Shown: positions 1 to 8,652 of the stretch, piece by piece | How positions within the stretch are numbered: the stretch's first letter is position 1 | Layout: every line of letters starts with the position of its first letter | Origin: Pseudomonas borbori | GTDB taxonomy: Bacteria; Pseudomonadota; Gammaproteobacteria; Pseudomonadales; Pseudomonadaceae | Direction of reading: 5' to 3' | NCBI RefSeq assembly: GCF_900115555.1 | Contig: NZ_FOWX01000008.1 | Location: forward strand, 73,472 to 137,471 | Length of the DNA: 64,000 bases | Made by a program: the position numbers and the translations under genes | Notes under the pieces: generated by a model | What the model was told of the DNA's origin: nothing | Databases searched by the model: none | What the model saw: only the letters and a program-made list of their open reading frames with translations

Positions 1-540
1 GCCCTGGTGACCGCCGCTGCCGCCGTGGGCTGGCTGGCGCCGGCCATCTATGTCGACAAGCGCAAGCAGGCCCGCATGACCCGGCTGCTGGTGGCCTTTC
101 CCGATGCCCTGGACCTGATGGTGGTCTGCGTCGAGTCTGGGCTGGCCTTGCCCCAGGCGATCGAGCGGGTGGCCGACGAGATGGCGGTCAGCCAGCCGGA
201 GCTGGCGGTGGAACTGGCCCTGGTCAATGCGGAGATTCGCGCCGGCATTGCCAGTACCGAAGCGCTCAAGCACCTGGCCGAACGCACCGGCCTGGAGGAC
301 ATCCGCGGTTTGGTCAGCCTGCTGGCGCAGAGCATCCGCTTCGGCACCAGCGTCGCCGATACCCTGCGTATCTACGCCGAGGAGTTTCGCGACCGGCGCA
401 CCCAGAAAGCCGAGGAGACGGCGGCGAAAATCGGCACCAAGCTGATATTCCCACTAATCTTGTGCCTGTGGCCGAGCTTTTTCCTGGTGGCCATCGGTCC
501 CGCCATCATCGGGGTGCTCAAAGTCTTCGGGAAGGTATGA
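1..540 (+). CDS. tadC: Type II secretion F-family membrane protein TadC, 5' partial
   Basis: This is the C-terminal ~179 residues of a TadC-type platform protein of the Tad (Flp pilus) secretion machine. TadC normally pairs with TadB in the inner membrane beneath the TadA ATPase. The reading frame is open to the first base of the window, so the start lies upstream; a GTG at position 7 is only an internal codon. A membrane segment near the 5' edge is followed by the cytosolic four-helix GspF-like domain, with acidic and Leu-rich helices and the typical stretch from VESGLALPQAIERV to SIRFGTSVADTL. A C-terminal membrane helix rich in Phe, Leu and Ile (around IFPLILCLWPSFFLVAIGPA) ends the protein. 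The stop TGA is one base from the start of tadD, so the two are co-transcribed. Confidence 0.85.
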   Translation, partial: ALVTAAAAVGWLAPAIYVDKRKQARMTRLLVAFPDALDLMVVCVESGLALPQAIERVADEMAVSQPELAVELALVNAEIRAGIASTEALKHLAERTGLEDIRGLVSLLAQSIRFGTSVADTLRIYAEEFRDRRTQKAEETAAKIGTKLIFPLILCLWPSFFLVAIGPAIIGVLKVFGKV

Positions 541-541
541 G

Positions 542-1570
542 ATGAAAAGGATCAGTCTGCTGTTGGCCATGACGGCCGTGTTGTCAGGATGTCAGACCAT
601 GGGGCCGGAGCCGGAACTCGATACCCGCTCGGTTTATCGCGGCGACAATTCGTTGTTGCACAAGGTACGCAAACAGGCCAGTTCGGCCGATCAGGCCATG
701 CAGATGGCCGCGATTTCCTACCAGGCCGGCGACCTGGATCAGTCGCTGTATCAGTATCTGCGGGCCATCGAACTGGAGCCGGAACGCTACGAGGCGATGC
801 TCTGGATCGGGCGCATCCACCGCGAACGCGGTAATACTCAGCTCGCCGAGATGGCCTTCGGCGATGTGCTGGCGAACGCGCCGGACAATCCCGACGCCCT
901 GGCGGAGATGGGCATGCTGCAACTGGCCAAACGTGATCACGAGGCCGCGCAGGCGTTGCTGTTCAAGGCGGTGGCGCTGGATCAACGGCGCCTGGGCAAC
1001 GAGCAGGGCGACGGCCCGCCCGACGTGGCCGCGCTCAAGGTGGACAACCAGTCGCCGCTCAAGGTCTACAACGCCCTTGGCGTACTCGCCGACTTGAGCA
1101 ACGACTTCCCGCTGTCCGAAGCCTATTACCGTTTGGCCATGCTGATCGAGCCGCGCTCGGTGCTGGTGCAGAACAGCCTGGGCTACTCCTACTACCTGGC
1201 CGGGAAATGGCCCGAGGCCGAACATACCTATAAGCGTGGCATCAGCTACGACGCCAGCTACAAGCCGCTATGGCGCAATTACGGGCTGTTGCTGGCGCGC
1301 ATGGAGCGGTACGAGGAGGCGCTTTCCGCCTTCGAACAGATCGGCAAACGTGCCGAGGCCAGCAACGATGTCGGCTACATCTGCCTGGTGGAAGGCAAGC
1401 TGGATGCCGCCGAACAGTTCTTCCGCAGCGCCATCGAGCAATCCCCCGCGCATTACGACATGGCCTGGGAAAACCTCAACCGGGTTCAGCAGATCCGCCG
1501 CATCCGCCAGGTGGGCGGCAATCCCGGCTCTGTGGCGGTCGCCCCGCTGGAAGAGCCGATGGTGCAGTGA
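542..1570 (+). CDS. tadD: TPR lipoprotein TadD of the Flp pilus locus
   Basis: A 342-residue tetratricopeptide-repeat lipoprotein. The N-terminus is a lipoprotein signal with lipobox LSGC (Cys17), so the mature protein is probably membrane-anchored in the periplasm. Repeated TPR-type helix pairs follow, for example around AISYQAGDLDQSLYQYLRAI, NPDALAEMGMLQLAKRDHEA and NSLGYSYYLAGKWPEAEHTY. TadD proteins help assemble or localise the Tad secretin, as PilF/PilW do for type IV pili; that role is known of the family, not shown here. The ATG follows the tadC stop by one base. It is the last gene of the tad locus in this orientation and is followed by an intergenic repeat hairpin. Confidence 0.85.
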   Translation: MKRISLLLAMTAVLSGCQTMGPEPELDTRSVYRGDNSLLHKVRKQASSADQAMQMAAISYQAGDLDQSLYQYLRAIELEPERYEAMLWIGRIHRERGNTQLAEMAFGDVLANAPDNPDALAEMGMLQLAKRDHEAAQALLFKAVALDQRRLGNEQGDGPPDVAALKVDNQSPLKVYNALGVLADLSNDFPLSEAYYRLAMLIEPRSVLVQNSLGYSYYLAGKWPEAEHTYKRGISYDASYKPLWRNYGLLLARMERYEEALSAFEQIGKRAEASNDVGYICLVEGKLDAAEQFFRSAIEQSPAHYDMAWENLNRVQQIRRIRQVGGNPGSVAVAPLEEPMVQ

Positions 1571-1587
1571 GCGTCCTGCAATGCTTT

Positions 1588-1700
1588 TGTAGGATGGTTG
1601 AGCGCAGCGATACCCATCGGCGTCGTTGATGGGTTACGCGGCGCGCAGGGGTGCGCGCTGTGCTTGAGTCTTGTGCTCCGCGCCGCTAACCCATCCTACG
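1588..1700. repeat. Intergenic inverted repeat (GTAGGATGG family)
   Basis: Arms GTAGGATGG (1589-1597) and CCATCCTAC (1691-1699) face each other, with a second pair inside (TACCCATC near 1612 and GATGGGTTA near 1628). Related wording, TGTAGGATGG followed by TTGAGCGCAGCGATACCCATC, recurs at about 7120-7152. It is a short interspersed repeat between the convergent tadD and HU genes and could fold as a large hairpin, perhaps a transcription boundary. Confidence 0.6.
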
Positions 1701-1703
1701 GAC

Positions 1704-1982
1704 TCAGTTGACCGCGTCGGTCAGGGCTTTGGCCGGGACGTATTTGACTACTTTCTTCGCTGCGATTTCGATTGCCTTGCCGGTTTGCGGGTTGCGGCCG
1801 GTGCGGGCCGGGCGATCGCTGATTTTCAACTTGCCGATGCCGGGAAGGGTGATTTCGCTGCCGTTTTCCAGGGCATCGCTGACGATCTCGCTGAGTTGTT
1901 CGAGTGCCGCACGCACGGTGGTCTTGGGGGCGTCGATGGCTTCGGCGATATCGCTGATCAGTTGGTCTTTGGTCATGGCCAT
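1704..1982 (-). CDS. HU-family DNA-binding protein
   Basis: A 92-residue histone-like protein that bends and compacts DNA as a dimer. The flexible DNA-binding arm is recognisable at RPARTGRNPQTGKAIEIAA, and the N-terminal helices (TKDQLISDIAEAI) form the dimer core. Length fits HU (about 90). The open frame runs further upstream, but the ATG at 1982 has AAGGAG 7 bases before it and starts the conserved MAMTKDQL sequence, so it is preferred. GIGKLK in place of the usual GFGTF marks it as the divergent HU paralogue found in pseudomonads rather than the canonical HupB next to lon. It is monocistronic, convergent with tadD and divergent from ffs. Confidence 0.92.
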   Translation of the reverse strand: MAMTKDQLISDIAEAIDAPKTTVRAALEQLSEIVSDALENGSEITLPGIGKLKISDRPARTGRNPQTGKAIEIAAKKVVKYVPAKALTDAVN

Positions 1983-2205
1983 GTTGTTGCTCCTTGGAAT
2001 GAGAGGATGGTGCTGAAAATGTCTCGCGCAGAGTACTGCGGTTTTGCCCCGCTGGCATTGCCTCAGGACAGGTTTCGGATGCTTGAGTCCAATACCACGG
2101 AAACTCCATGCCAGTATCGTGCAAGGGGTGAGACGTCGGCACCCTCTCATTCTGCTTTACGACACCTCACCTGCGCGGCCTCTCAGGTCTATGTGCTTGA
2201 AACAG

Positions 2206-2233
2206 TTGTAAGTTCAAGGCAAGCCGGTACAAT
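2206..2233 (+). promoter_or_regulatory. Sigma-70 promoter of ffs
   Basis: TTGTAA (2206-2211) and TACAAT (2228-2233) are separated by 16 bp. The expected start near 2240 would leave a leader of roughly 24 nt before the mature 4.5S RNA, similar to the RNase P-processed leader of E. coli 4.5S RNA. Confidence 0.6.
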
Positions 2234-2263
2234 GGCCCCGCTCGCTGCAAGGCGGGTAGCGTT

Positions 2264-2380
2264 ATGGTGGCCCTGCCGGTCCCCCCGCAACGATCAGCCG
2301 TGAACCCGGTCAGGCCTGGAAGGGAGCAGCCGCAGCGGTGACATTGTGTGCCGGGGTGTGGCTGGTGGGGTCGCCTCCAT
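2264..2380 (+). ncRNA. ffs: 4.5S RNA of the signal recognition particle
   Basis: The universally conserved SRP RNA apex is visible as GGTCAGGCCTGGAAGGGAGC around 2309-2328, followed by AGCCGCAGCGGTGA. The ends pair: ATGGTGGC near 2264 with GCCTCCAT near 2373-2380. The RNA binds Ffh and directs membrane proteins to the FtsY/Sec pathway. Length of about 115 nt matches the small bacterial form. A weak hairpin, AACCC(GTTC)GGGTT at 2386-2399, follows. Boundaries are accurate to a few bases only. Confidence 0.9.
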
Positions 2381-2680
2381 CTTCAAACCCGTTCGGGTTG
2401 TCTGTTAATCCTTATCCGTTTATCTGCTTGCCTTTAACGAGGTACGTCCGTTTGCCTGCTTGAATGGCGTGAGAGCTGCAAAGGCTACCGCCCATGCAGT
2501 AGCGGGCTTTTGTAGCGCGGGCCGCCATCCTGCGGTGGCATCTCCGTGTCTCGGGACGAGATACGTGGCATGGGGAGAGTCGCTAAGGTTCTCCGCACTG
2601 GGCAATCAAAAAATGCCGCTCACCGGGGTTGAGTGAGCGACATTAGGCTTTGCCGGGGAGCCTTTGCTGTTTAAGTCGCT

Positions 2681-2968
2681 TCAGTCGACTTGGTAGCTGA
2701 GTACGCTGTTCTGTTCTTTCAGTGCTTTGCGCATTTCTGCGGGAATGTTGCCGGAGCGAACGGCCAGTTCCAGGCGAATATCTTCGAGGCTTTGCGCAAA
2801 GGCTTGCGGATCATCACGCTGGGCGGCGCTGAGGACTCGGCTGTAAGCGGTGGCGTCGGCGGCGTCGAGCAGGGAGAGGACAATGCCTCCATCCGGGCGA
2901 CGCGGGCCGAAAGTGACGCGCAAAGGCGCAAACAACTCTTCGACGAACTGGCGATTAATGCTATCCAT
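2681..2968 (-). CDS. Small Pseudomonas protein, DUF3509-like
   Basis: A 95-residue soluble protein. Its pattern of a Phe-containing helix, then PRRPDGGIVLSLLD, a central SRVLSAAQ and a final EDIRLELAVR resembles the Pseudomonas-restricted DUF3509 family, whose function is unknown. No membrane helix or signal peptide is seen. The ATG at 2968 has GGAG 7-10 bases upstream. The next gene upstream (3027-3248) is on the same strand and has a loosely similar layout, so the pair may be diverged tandem duplicates in one transcript. The family assignment is from memory and needs a profile search. Confidence 0.7.
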   Translation of the reverse strand: MDSINRQFVEELFAPLRVTFGPRRPDGGIVLSLLDAADATAYSRVLSAAQRDDPQAFAQSLEDIRLELAVRSGNIPAEMRKALKEQNSVLSYQVD

Positions 2969-3026
2969 GACCGTACTCCATCCTGAGGTTGGTTGTTTGT
3001 GACCTCGGTGGGGTGGCGAAGTTCGC

Positions 3027-3248
3027 TCAGGCCGTCAGCGACTGACGTGCGCGTTCTATTACCTGTGGCAAGGATTCGCTGCTGTACTGCTCGGGGTACA
3101 GGCGCTGGGTATGCTGGGCAATACCGGCCTGATTGACGATAGTGAAGCTGAAGTTGCCCTTGCGGCTTGCAAGGATGCGGCAATCGAATGGCGCAAAAGC
3201 GTTGGATAGGGTGCGAATGGCATCCTGAATTTGGTGTTGAGTGTTCAT
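3027..3248 (-). CDS. Small conserved-looking protein, possible DUF3509 relative
   Basis: A 73-residue protein without signal peptide or membrane segment. The layout (FAPFDCRI, then GNFSFTIVNQAG, then LPQVIERARQSL) parallels the neighbouring 95-residue protein and the DUF3509 pattern, but similarity is weak by eye. The ATG at 3248 has AGGAAA about 10 bases upstream. Function unknown. It is the first gene of a probable two-gene transcript starting in the 3249-3834 intergenic region. Confidence 0.6.
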   Translation of the reverse strand: MNTQHQIQDAIRTLSNAFAPFDCRILASRKGNFSFTIVNQAGIAQHTQRLYPEQYSSESLPQVIERARQSLTA

Positions 3249-3834
3249 TTTTTGGGTGTTTCCTAAAACTGCGGGCGCGTCATTGCGCTAAATAAAGCTC
3301 CAAGCTTTCGACTTTCTGGGTCGAAGGAATGAATCTGATCGGAGCGGGACTGCGCGCATAAGTTCAGTGTTGACTAGTGCTTATGCGGGTCGGTACTTCG
3401 GAGGCAGGCTGAGTCAGTGCTTGCGCAAGACGGCCTGATCAGTCAGCAGGTTGGGTCTGGTAAGGAACTGTGCGGCATCGCTTGATAGGGCGCTGCGTTC
3501 GTTACCTGGAATCCATCGAGGGGGCCGGAAGGCCTGATTGACTTACAGCGTGGTACTAACGGGCCGGATGGTAACTGTTTGATTAAACTTTAGCCAGCTG
3601 AATCTGCGACGGGCACGGATTAATACCCAGGCGGAGCCAACTGGCTGTATCCCTGCATTCTGGCGATCCGCGAGCAGTCGCCAACGATCGCCAGCAAGCT
3701 GGTGCTTTGCACTGCACGGGCTGAGTCGATGCCATGATTATTGTCAGGCAGCGCCGAGCCGAGCATCGGATGCAATTTAGCCCATGCTCCGTTACGATTA
3801 GCCCACTTTTGCTTTCATCTCGCGACGGTTTTAG
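3249..3834. other. 586-bp intergenic region before dnaX
   Basis: No convincing gene. It should hold promoters for the small minus-strand pair and for dnaX. An inverted repeat CGCATAAG (3355-3362) and CTTATGCG (3380-3387) with a 17-bp spacer is the clearest structure and could be an operator. The stretch at 3540-3834 is richer in A/T than the flanking genes, consistent with a promoter region, but I cannot assign a firm -35/-10 pair. Confidence 0.5.
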
Positions 3835-5880
3835 ATGAGTTATCAGGTTCTTGCACGTAAGTGGCGTCCGCGCTCGTTCCGCGAAATGGTCGGCCAGGCC
3901 CATGTGCTCAAGGCGCTGATCAATGCCCTCGACAGTCAGCGCCTGCATCACGCGTACCTGTTTACCGGTACCCGTGGGGTCGGCAAGACCACCATTGCGC
4001 GAATCATTGCCAAGTGCCTGAACTGCGAAAGCGGGATCAGTTCGACGCCGTGCGGGGTTTGCTCTATCTGCAAGGAGATCGACGAGGGGCGCTTCGTCGA
4101 TCTGATCGAGGTCGATGCTGCCAGTCGCACCAAGGTCGAAGATACTCGCGAGCTGTTGGATAACGTGCAGTACTCGCCGAGCCGTGGGCGTTTCAAGGTC
4201 TACCTGATCGACGAAGTGCACATGCTGTCTTCGCACTCGTTCAACGCCTTGCTCAAAACCCTGGAAGAGCCGCCGCCGCACGTCAAATTCCTGCTGGCAA
4301 CCACCGATCCGCAGAAGCTGCCGATGACTATCTTGTCGCGCTGCCTGCAGTTCTCCCTGAAGAACATGCCGCCGGAACGGGTGGTCGAGCATTTGACCCA
4401 TGTGCTGGGGGCGGAAAATATTCCGTTTGAAGAGGATGCGCTCTGGTTGCTCGGCCGTGCGGCCGATGGCTCGATGCGCGATGCCATGAGCCTGACCGAT
4501 CAGGCGATTGCTTTCGGTGAAGGCAAGGTGCTGGCGGCCGATGTGCGGGCGATGCTCGGCACCCTCGATCACGGCCAGGTGTACGGCGTGTTGCATGCTT
4601 TGCTCGAGGGCGATGCGCGTGGCCTGATCGAAGCTGTGCGTCATCTGGCAGAGCAGGGGCCTGACTGGAATGGTGTGCTGGCGGAGATTCTCAATGTCCT
4701 GCACCGCGTGGCCATCGCCCAGGCGCTGCCGGACGCGGTCGACAATGGTCAGGGCGACCGCGACCGGGTGCTGGCGCTGGCCGAGGTGTTGCCTGCCGAA
4801 GATGTGCAGTTTTATTACCAGATGGGCTTGATCGGCCGGCGCGATCTGTCGTTGGCGCCGGATCCGCGTAGCGGCTTCGAGATGGTGCTGTTGCGCATGC
4901 TGGCGTTTCGGCCTGCCGATGCAGGCGATGGGCCGAGGGTGGCGCTAAAGCCGCTAGGGATTAGCCAGGCCACAGCTGATCCCCGTCCCAACCCGGTGGC
5001 CGGCACGGCTGTGACTGTGTCGGCTGTGACTGCTGCCGTGGTTGAGGTTAAACCCGAGCCTGAGCCTGTGGTTGCTGCGCCAGCGGCTGTCGCGCCCGTG
5101 CTGCTCGAATCGCCGTCGAGGGCCGAGCCGGAAGCTGTAGCTGAGGCACCTGCTGCGCTGCCGGTGGCGTCGGTCGCTGACGTCCCCCGGGTCTTGGTGC
5201 AGCCGGCACCGGTAGCCGCGGTCACCAATCTGCCCTGGGAAGAGCAGGCGCATCCGCTTGAGGCCGGCGCCCCGCAGGCTGAGCCGCTGCCTGTGCAAGC
5301 GCCGACAGCGGCGCCGCCGCTCGGCAGTGCGCCGCAGGTCGATGCGGACGTCGATAGCGACGACGAGCCGCCGCCAGGCGATTACGATTATGTGGAGATG
5401 GATGCGCAGACGCTCGACTACGATTTTGATGCGGTTCAGTCTGCCGAGCCGGACCCGCTGCCGGCAGCCAAGCCGGCGACCGGCCTGGCTGCCGAGTGGC
5501 TCGAGCTGTTTCCCAAGCTTGGCCTGTCCGGCATGACCGGCAGCATCGGCGCCAACTGCACGCTGATGGCGGTCGAGGGCGACAACTGGTTGCTGCATCT
5601 CGATCCTGGGCACAGTGCGCTGTTCAACGCGAACCAGCAGCGTCGTTTGAATGATGCCCTGAATCAGTACCATGGACGCGAGCTGAACCTGCAGATCGAG
5701 TTGTGCATGCCCGAGCAGGAAACTCCGGCGCAGGCAGCGGCACGCAAGCGTGCCAATCGTCAGCGCGAAGCCGAGGAGTCAATTCACGGCGACCCGTTGG
5801 TGCAGCAAATGATTGAGCAGTTCGCCGCGGTTATCCGCGCGGACAGCATCGAACCAGTAGATACTCAAGTTAACCCCTGA
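3835..5880 (+). CDS. dnaX: DNA polymerase III tau (and possibly gamma) subunit
   Basis: A 681-residue clamp-loader ATPase that also tethers the two replicase cores. The N-terminal AAA+ module shows Walker A GTRGVGKT (45-52), zinc-knuckle cysteines C64, C73, C76 and C79, Walker B LIDEVH (124-129) and the SRC motif (168-170). Residues about 360-530 are a long Ala/Pro/Val/Glu-rich linker, and the C-terminal ~150 residues form the tau-specific part that binds the polymerase alpha subunit and DnaB. I see no A-rich slippery heptamer like that of E. coli, so gamma, if made, must arise some other way. ybaB follows 18 bp downstream and recR after about 190 bp, the usual dnaX-ybaB-recR order. Confidence 0.97.
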   Translation: MSYQVLARKWRPRSFREMVGQAHVLKALINALDSQRLHHAYLFTGTRGVGKTTIARIIAKCLNCESGISSTPCGVCSICKEIDEGRFVDLIEVDAASRTKVEDTRELLDNVQYSPSRGRFKVYLIDEVHMLSSHSFNALLKTLEEPPPHVKFLLATTDPQKLPMTILSRCLQFSLKNMPPERVVEHLTHVLGAENIPFEEDALWLLGRAADGSMRDAMSLTDQAIAFGEGKVLAADVRAMLGTLDHGQVYGVLHALLEGDARGLIEAVRHLAEQGPDWNGVLAEILNVLHRVAIAQALPDAVDNGQGDRDRVLALAEVLPAEDVQFYYQMGLIGRRDLSLAPDPRSGFEMVLLRMLAFRPADAGDGPRVALKPLGISQATADPRPNPVAGTAVTVSAVTAAVVEVKPEPEPVVAAPAAVAPVLLESPSRAEPEAVAEAPAALPVASVADVPRVLVQPAPVAAVTNLPWEEQAHPLEAGAPQAEPLPVQAPTAAPPLGSAPQVDADVDSDDEPPPGDYDYVEMDAQTLDYDFDAVQSAEPDPLPAAKPATGLAAEWLELFPKLGLSGMTGSIGANCTLMAVEGDNWLLHLDPGHSALFNANQQRRLNDALNQYHGRELNLQIELCMPEQETPAQAAARKRANRQREAEESIHGDPLVQQMIEQFAAVIRADSIEPVDTQVNP

Positions 5881-5898
5881 TTACCGAGGACTAGCACC

Positions 5899-6225
5899 AT
5901 GATGAAAGGTGGCATGGCCGGCCTGATGAAGCAGGCCCAGCAGATGCAAGAGAAAATGCAGAAGATGCAGGAAGAGTTGGCGAACGCCGAGGTGACCGGT
6001 CAATCCGGTGCCGGCCTGGTCAGCGTGGTTATGACCGGTCGGCATGACGTCAAGCGTGTGAGCCTGGACGACAGCCTGATGCAGGAAGACAAGGAAATCC
6101 TCGAAGACCTGATTGCGGCGGCGGTGAACGATGCGGTGCGCAAGGTCGAGCAGAACAGCCAGGACAAAATGTCCGGTATGACCGCGGGTATGCAATTGCC
6201 CCCCGGCTTCAAAATGCCATTCTAG
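5899..6225 (+). CDS. ybaB: Nucleoid-associated protein YbaB/EbfC
   Basis: A 108-residue DNA-binding protein that works as a dimer and coats or bridges DNA. The N-terminus is Met/Gln/Lys-rich ([20 protein letters not shown]), forming the long helix of the YbaB fold. It is followed by the conserved [20 protein letters not shown] strand region and a C-terminal Gly/Met-rich tail ending GFKMPF. Two adjacent ATG codons begin the frame; the first is used here, and either is possible. It lies between dnaX and recR as in many proteobacteria and is presumably co-transcribed with dnaX. Confidence 0.95.
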   Translation: MMKGGMAGLMKQAQQMQEKMQKMQEELANAEVTGQSGAGLVSVVMTGRHDVKRVSLDDSLMQEDKEILEDLIAAAVNDAVRKVEQNSQDKMSGMTAGMQLPPGFKMPF

Positions 6226-6345
6226 TTCGGGCGTCCAGCCAGCGCACATGACTGCGTTGCAAGCAGGCACGGGCATCCTCATTTACAGCCAGTAAACTCC
6301 GCTGCCCGCGCCTGCTTGCGCCTTGTCCTGCACACCGTCTGACCA
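6226..6345. repeat. Degenerate copy of the MITE-like repeat
   Basis: The stretch containing CATCCTCATTTACAGCCAGT, then AAACTC and CCTGCTTGCGCCTTGTCCTGC, aligns by eye with the interior of the elements at 25923-26102 and 21783-22016 (TGCTCATTTACAGCTCGTAA, CCTCGCCTGTTTTTGCCTTG). The terminal inverted repeats are not recognisable here, so this is an old or partial copy. It separates ybaB from recR. Confidence 0.45.
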
Positions 6346-6414
6346 CCCCTGGCAGCGGAGTTGATCCCCAGGTCAAAAGCTTGCATAACACTCCTGTAGC
6401 CAACGAGTACTCCC

Positions 6415-7014
6415 ATGAGCTTCAGCCCATTGATCCGCCAATTGATCGATTCTTTGCGCATCCTGCCGGGGGTGGGGCAGAAGACTGCCCAGCGCATGGC
6501 GTTGCAGATGCTCGAGCGTGATCGCGGAGGGGCGTTGCGCCTGGCGCAGGCGCTGACCCGGGCAATGGAAGGGGTGGGGCATTGCAAGCAGTGCCGTAGC
6601 CTGAGCGAGGACGAGGTCTGTCAGTTGTGTCTCGATCCGCGCCGCGACGACAGCTTGCTGTGTGTGGTGGAGGGACCGATGGATGTCTACGCAGTGGAAC
6701 AGACCGGTTTCCGCGGGCGCTATTTCGTGCTCAAGGGCCATCTATCCCCGCTCGACGGCCTGGGACCCGAGGCCATAGGCATTCCTGATTTGTTGGCGCG
6801 CATCGAGGCGGGAAATTTCAGCGAAGTGATCCTCGCCACCAACCCCACGGTGGAAGGCGAAGCAACGGCCCATTACATTGCCCAGTTGCTGGCTAACAAG
6901 GGCCTGATCGCGTCGCGTATCGCCCACGGCATGCCGCTCGGTGGTGAGCTTGAGCTGGTCGATGGCGGAACCCTGGCGCATTCGATTGCCGGGCGGCGAC
7001 CGATTCAGCTGTGA
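6415..7014 (+). CDS. recR: Recombination mediator RecR
   Basis: A 199-residue protein that, with RecF and RecO, loads RecA on gapped DNA. The N-terminal helix-hairpin-helix is [17 protein letters not shown], the zinc finger uses CKQC and CQLC (about residues 58-72), and a Toprim domain follows ([15 protein letters not shown] and an acidic centre). A Walker-like [16 protein letters not shown] motif closes the protein. Length matches the family (about 200). The ATG at 6415 follows the conserved dnaX-ybaB context, with a degenerate repeat in the gap. Confidence 0.97.
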   Translation: MSFSPLIRQLIDSLRILPGVGQKTAQRMALQMLERDRGGALRLAQALTRAMEGVGHCKQCRSLSEDEVCQLCLDPRRDDSLLCVVEGPMDVYAVEQTGFRGRYFVLKGHLSPLDGLGPEAIGIPDLLARIEAGNFSEVILATNPTVEGEATAHYIAQLLANKGLIASRIAHGMPLGGELELVDGGTLAHSIAGRRPIQL

Positions 7015-7479
7015 GGCGCTCTGGCGCTGGCGCTCCATTTCAGTCCCATAGCCGAAGGCAATCCGCGAATTTTGATGGAGGCGACAAAGCGCGCCGCTCA
7101 TGCGATAGCAGGGCTTTTGTAGGATGGCGTTGAGCGCAGCGATACCCATCGGCAATTCGATCTCTGCGTGGTAACCCCGATCAGGACGCTCTGCGTCCGC
7201 TGTACTGAGATGCGGAGTGTCTCGGCCTGCATGCCCACGCGGACGGTTCGACGCCTCGACGTGGGAACGATCAAGCCGCGCTTGCTGGTCCGCTGGCACC
7301 TGTAGGGGCGGCCGGGCGGCGTTCCGCTTCAGCCGCGAAGCTTTTGCTGTGTACCGAAGAGTCCGGCGAGACTGTATGTGGTGGGCTGAAGCCCACCCTA
7401 CGGTGACAAGCTCTGCGTCGTGCTGGGTGCGGCTTTATCGCCTTCGCGTATGGCGCAATCCCTATTTTGTAAACCAGGC
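7015..7479. other. Repeat-derived spacer replacing the 5' end of the acyl-CoA dehydrogenase
   Basis: No gene. It contains a GTAGGATGG-family fragment (about 7120-7152, compare 1588-1700) and a perfect short hairpin GTGGGCT-GA-AGCCCAC (7381-7395) followed by CCTACGG. Where relatives encode the first ~110 residues of an acyl-CoA dehydrogenase directly after recR, this window has these repeats, so the region looks like the footprint of a deletion mediated by repeat DNA. Confidence 0.55.
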
Positions 7480-8313
7480 AAGTGCGAGCGCATAGTGCCC
7501 CAGGTGCTTGCAGGCGAGAGGATCATGGCTTTGGCGGTGACCGAGCCCTCAGGTGGCTCCGATGTGGCCAATCTGAAGACCCGCGCGGTGCGTGACGGTG
7601 ATTTCTATCGAGTGACCGGTAGCAAGACCTTTATCACCAGTGGCATCCGTGCCGACTACTACACGGTGGCGGTGCGGACCGGTGGCGACGGTTTCGCTGG
7701 CATCAGTCTGTTGCTGGTGGAGAAGGGCGCGCCCGGTTTTAGCGTCGGTCGCAAGCTGAAGAAGATGGGCTGGTGGGCATCGGATACCGCCGAGCTGTTC
7801 TTCGACGACTGCAGGGTGCCGGTGTCGAACCTGATCGGTGCCGAGAACATGGGCTTTGCCGGCATCATGGCCAACTTCCAGAGCGAGCGATTGTCCCTGG
7901 CGATCATGGCCAATATGACGGCGCAGCTGGCTTTCGAGGAAGCGATGAAGTGGGCGCAGCGGCGTGAGGCGTTCGGCAAGCCTATTGGCAAGTTCCAGGT
8001 GCTCAAGCACCGCCTGGCAGAGATGGCTACCCAGTTGGAGGTCTCCCGCGAGTTCACCTGCCGTCAGGCGGCGAAGATGGCGGCGAAGATGGCGGCGGGC
8101 AAGAGTGTGATAAAGGAGATCTCCATGGCGAAGAACTTCGCCACCGACATGGCCGATCGTCTGACCTACGATGCGCTGCAGATCATGGGGGGAATGGGGT
8201 ATATGCGAGAAAGCCTGGTGGAGCGTCTGTACCGCGATAATCGGATTCTGTCGATTGGCGGCGGCTCGCGCGAGATCATGAACGAGATCATCAGCAAGCA
8301 GATGGGCTTGTAG
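7480..8313 (+). pseudogene. Acyl-CoA dehydrogenase, N-terminally truncated
   Basis: From about 7486 the frame reads as the second half of an acyl-CoA dehydrogenase: VTEPSGGSD (FAD/substrate loop), TGSKTFITSG, the middle beta-domain, then the C-terminal helical domain with RREAFGKPIGKFQVLKHRLA and LQIMGGMGYMRE. The family is about 380-390 residues; only about 275 are present, and the N-terminal helical domain that shields the active site and helps shape the dimer is missing. The open frame extends back to 7420 but through unrelated repeat sequence. I therefore call it a pseudogene. A shortened product from an internal ATG (for example 7526) is possible but unlikely to fold as an active enzyme. 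Confidence 0.8.
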
Positions 8314-8385
8314 GGTGGGATTTGGTTCTTCACGGGCGCCGGGTCATCCTGAGCGTCTTTTTGCACAGGGGGCCTCAAGAGTGAG

Positions 8386-8417
8386 CACAAAAAAACAAGC
8401 CCCGCTTGTGCGGGGCT
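8386..8417 (-). terminator. Rho-independent terminator of the cold-shock gene
   Basis: Stem AGCCCCGC (8398-8405), loop TTGT, stem GCGGGGCT (8410-8417). On the minus strand the hairpin is followed by a run of seven T after TG, so it ends transcription coming from 8652-8440. Confidence 0.85.
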
Positions 8418-8439
8418 CGTCTTGAACAGGACAGGAAGC

Positions 8440-8652
8440 TTAAGCTACCTGTACCTCTTCAGCTTGCATACCTTTCTGGCCACGGGCGGCCACGTAGGTA
8501 ACGGTTTGGCCTTCTTTCAGGCTCTTGAAACCGTCGCTCTGGATCGCTTTGAAGTGGACGAACAGATCATCGCCGCCGTTAGTCGGGGTAATGAAGCCGA
8601 AGCCCTTTTCATCGTTAAACCATTTGACGGTGCCAGTTTCGCGGTTAGCCAT
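8440..8652 (-). CDS. Cold-shock domain RNA chaperone (CspA family)
   Basis: A 70-residue single-domain nucleic-acid-binding protein that melts RNA structure. Both RNP motifs are present: KGFGFIT and DLFVHF, after the start [11 protein letters not shown]. The frame is open further upstream, but homology and length (about 70) place the start at 8652, preceded by AAGAGA. The long AT-rich stretch upstream (8653-8800) may be a structured 5' leader as in cspA genes, which would allow temperature-dependent translation; that is inference. A strong terminator lies 22 bases past the stop. Confidence 0.95.
   Translation of the reverse strand: MANRETGTVKWFNDEKGFGFITPTNGGDDLFVHFKAIQSDGFKSLKEGQTVTYVAARGQKGMQAEEVQVA

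Noticed and set aside
2420..2605. 61-codon open frame on the minus strand after ffs
   Set aside because: No ribosome site or family; the sequence looks like intergenic repeat material.
3835..5880. Programmed frameshift for gamma in dnaX
   Set aside because: I looked for an A-rich slippery heptamer like that in E. coli and found none in the expected region.
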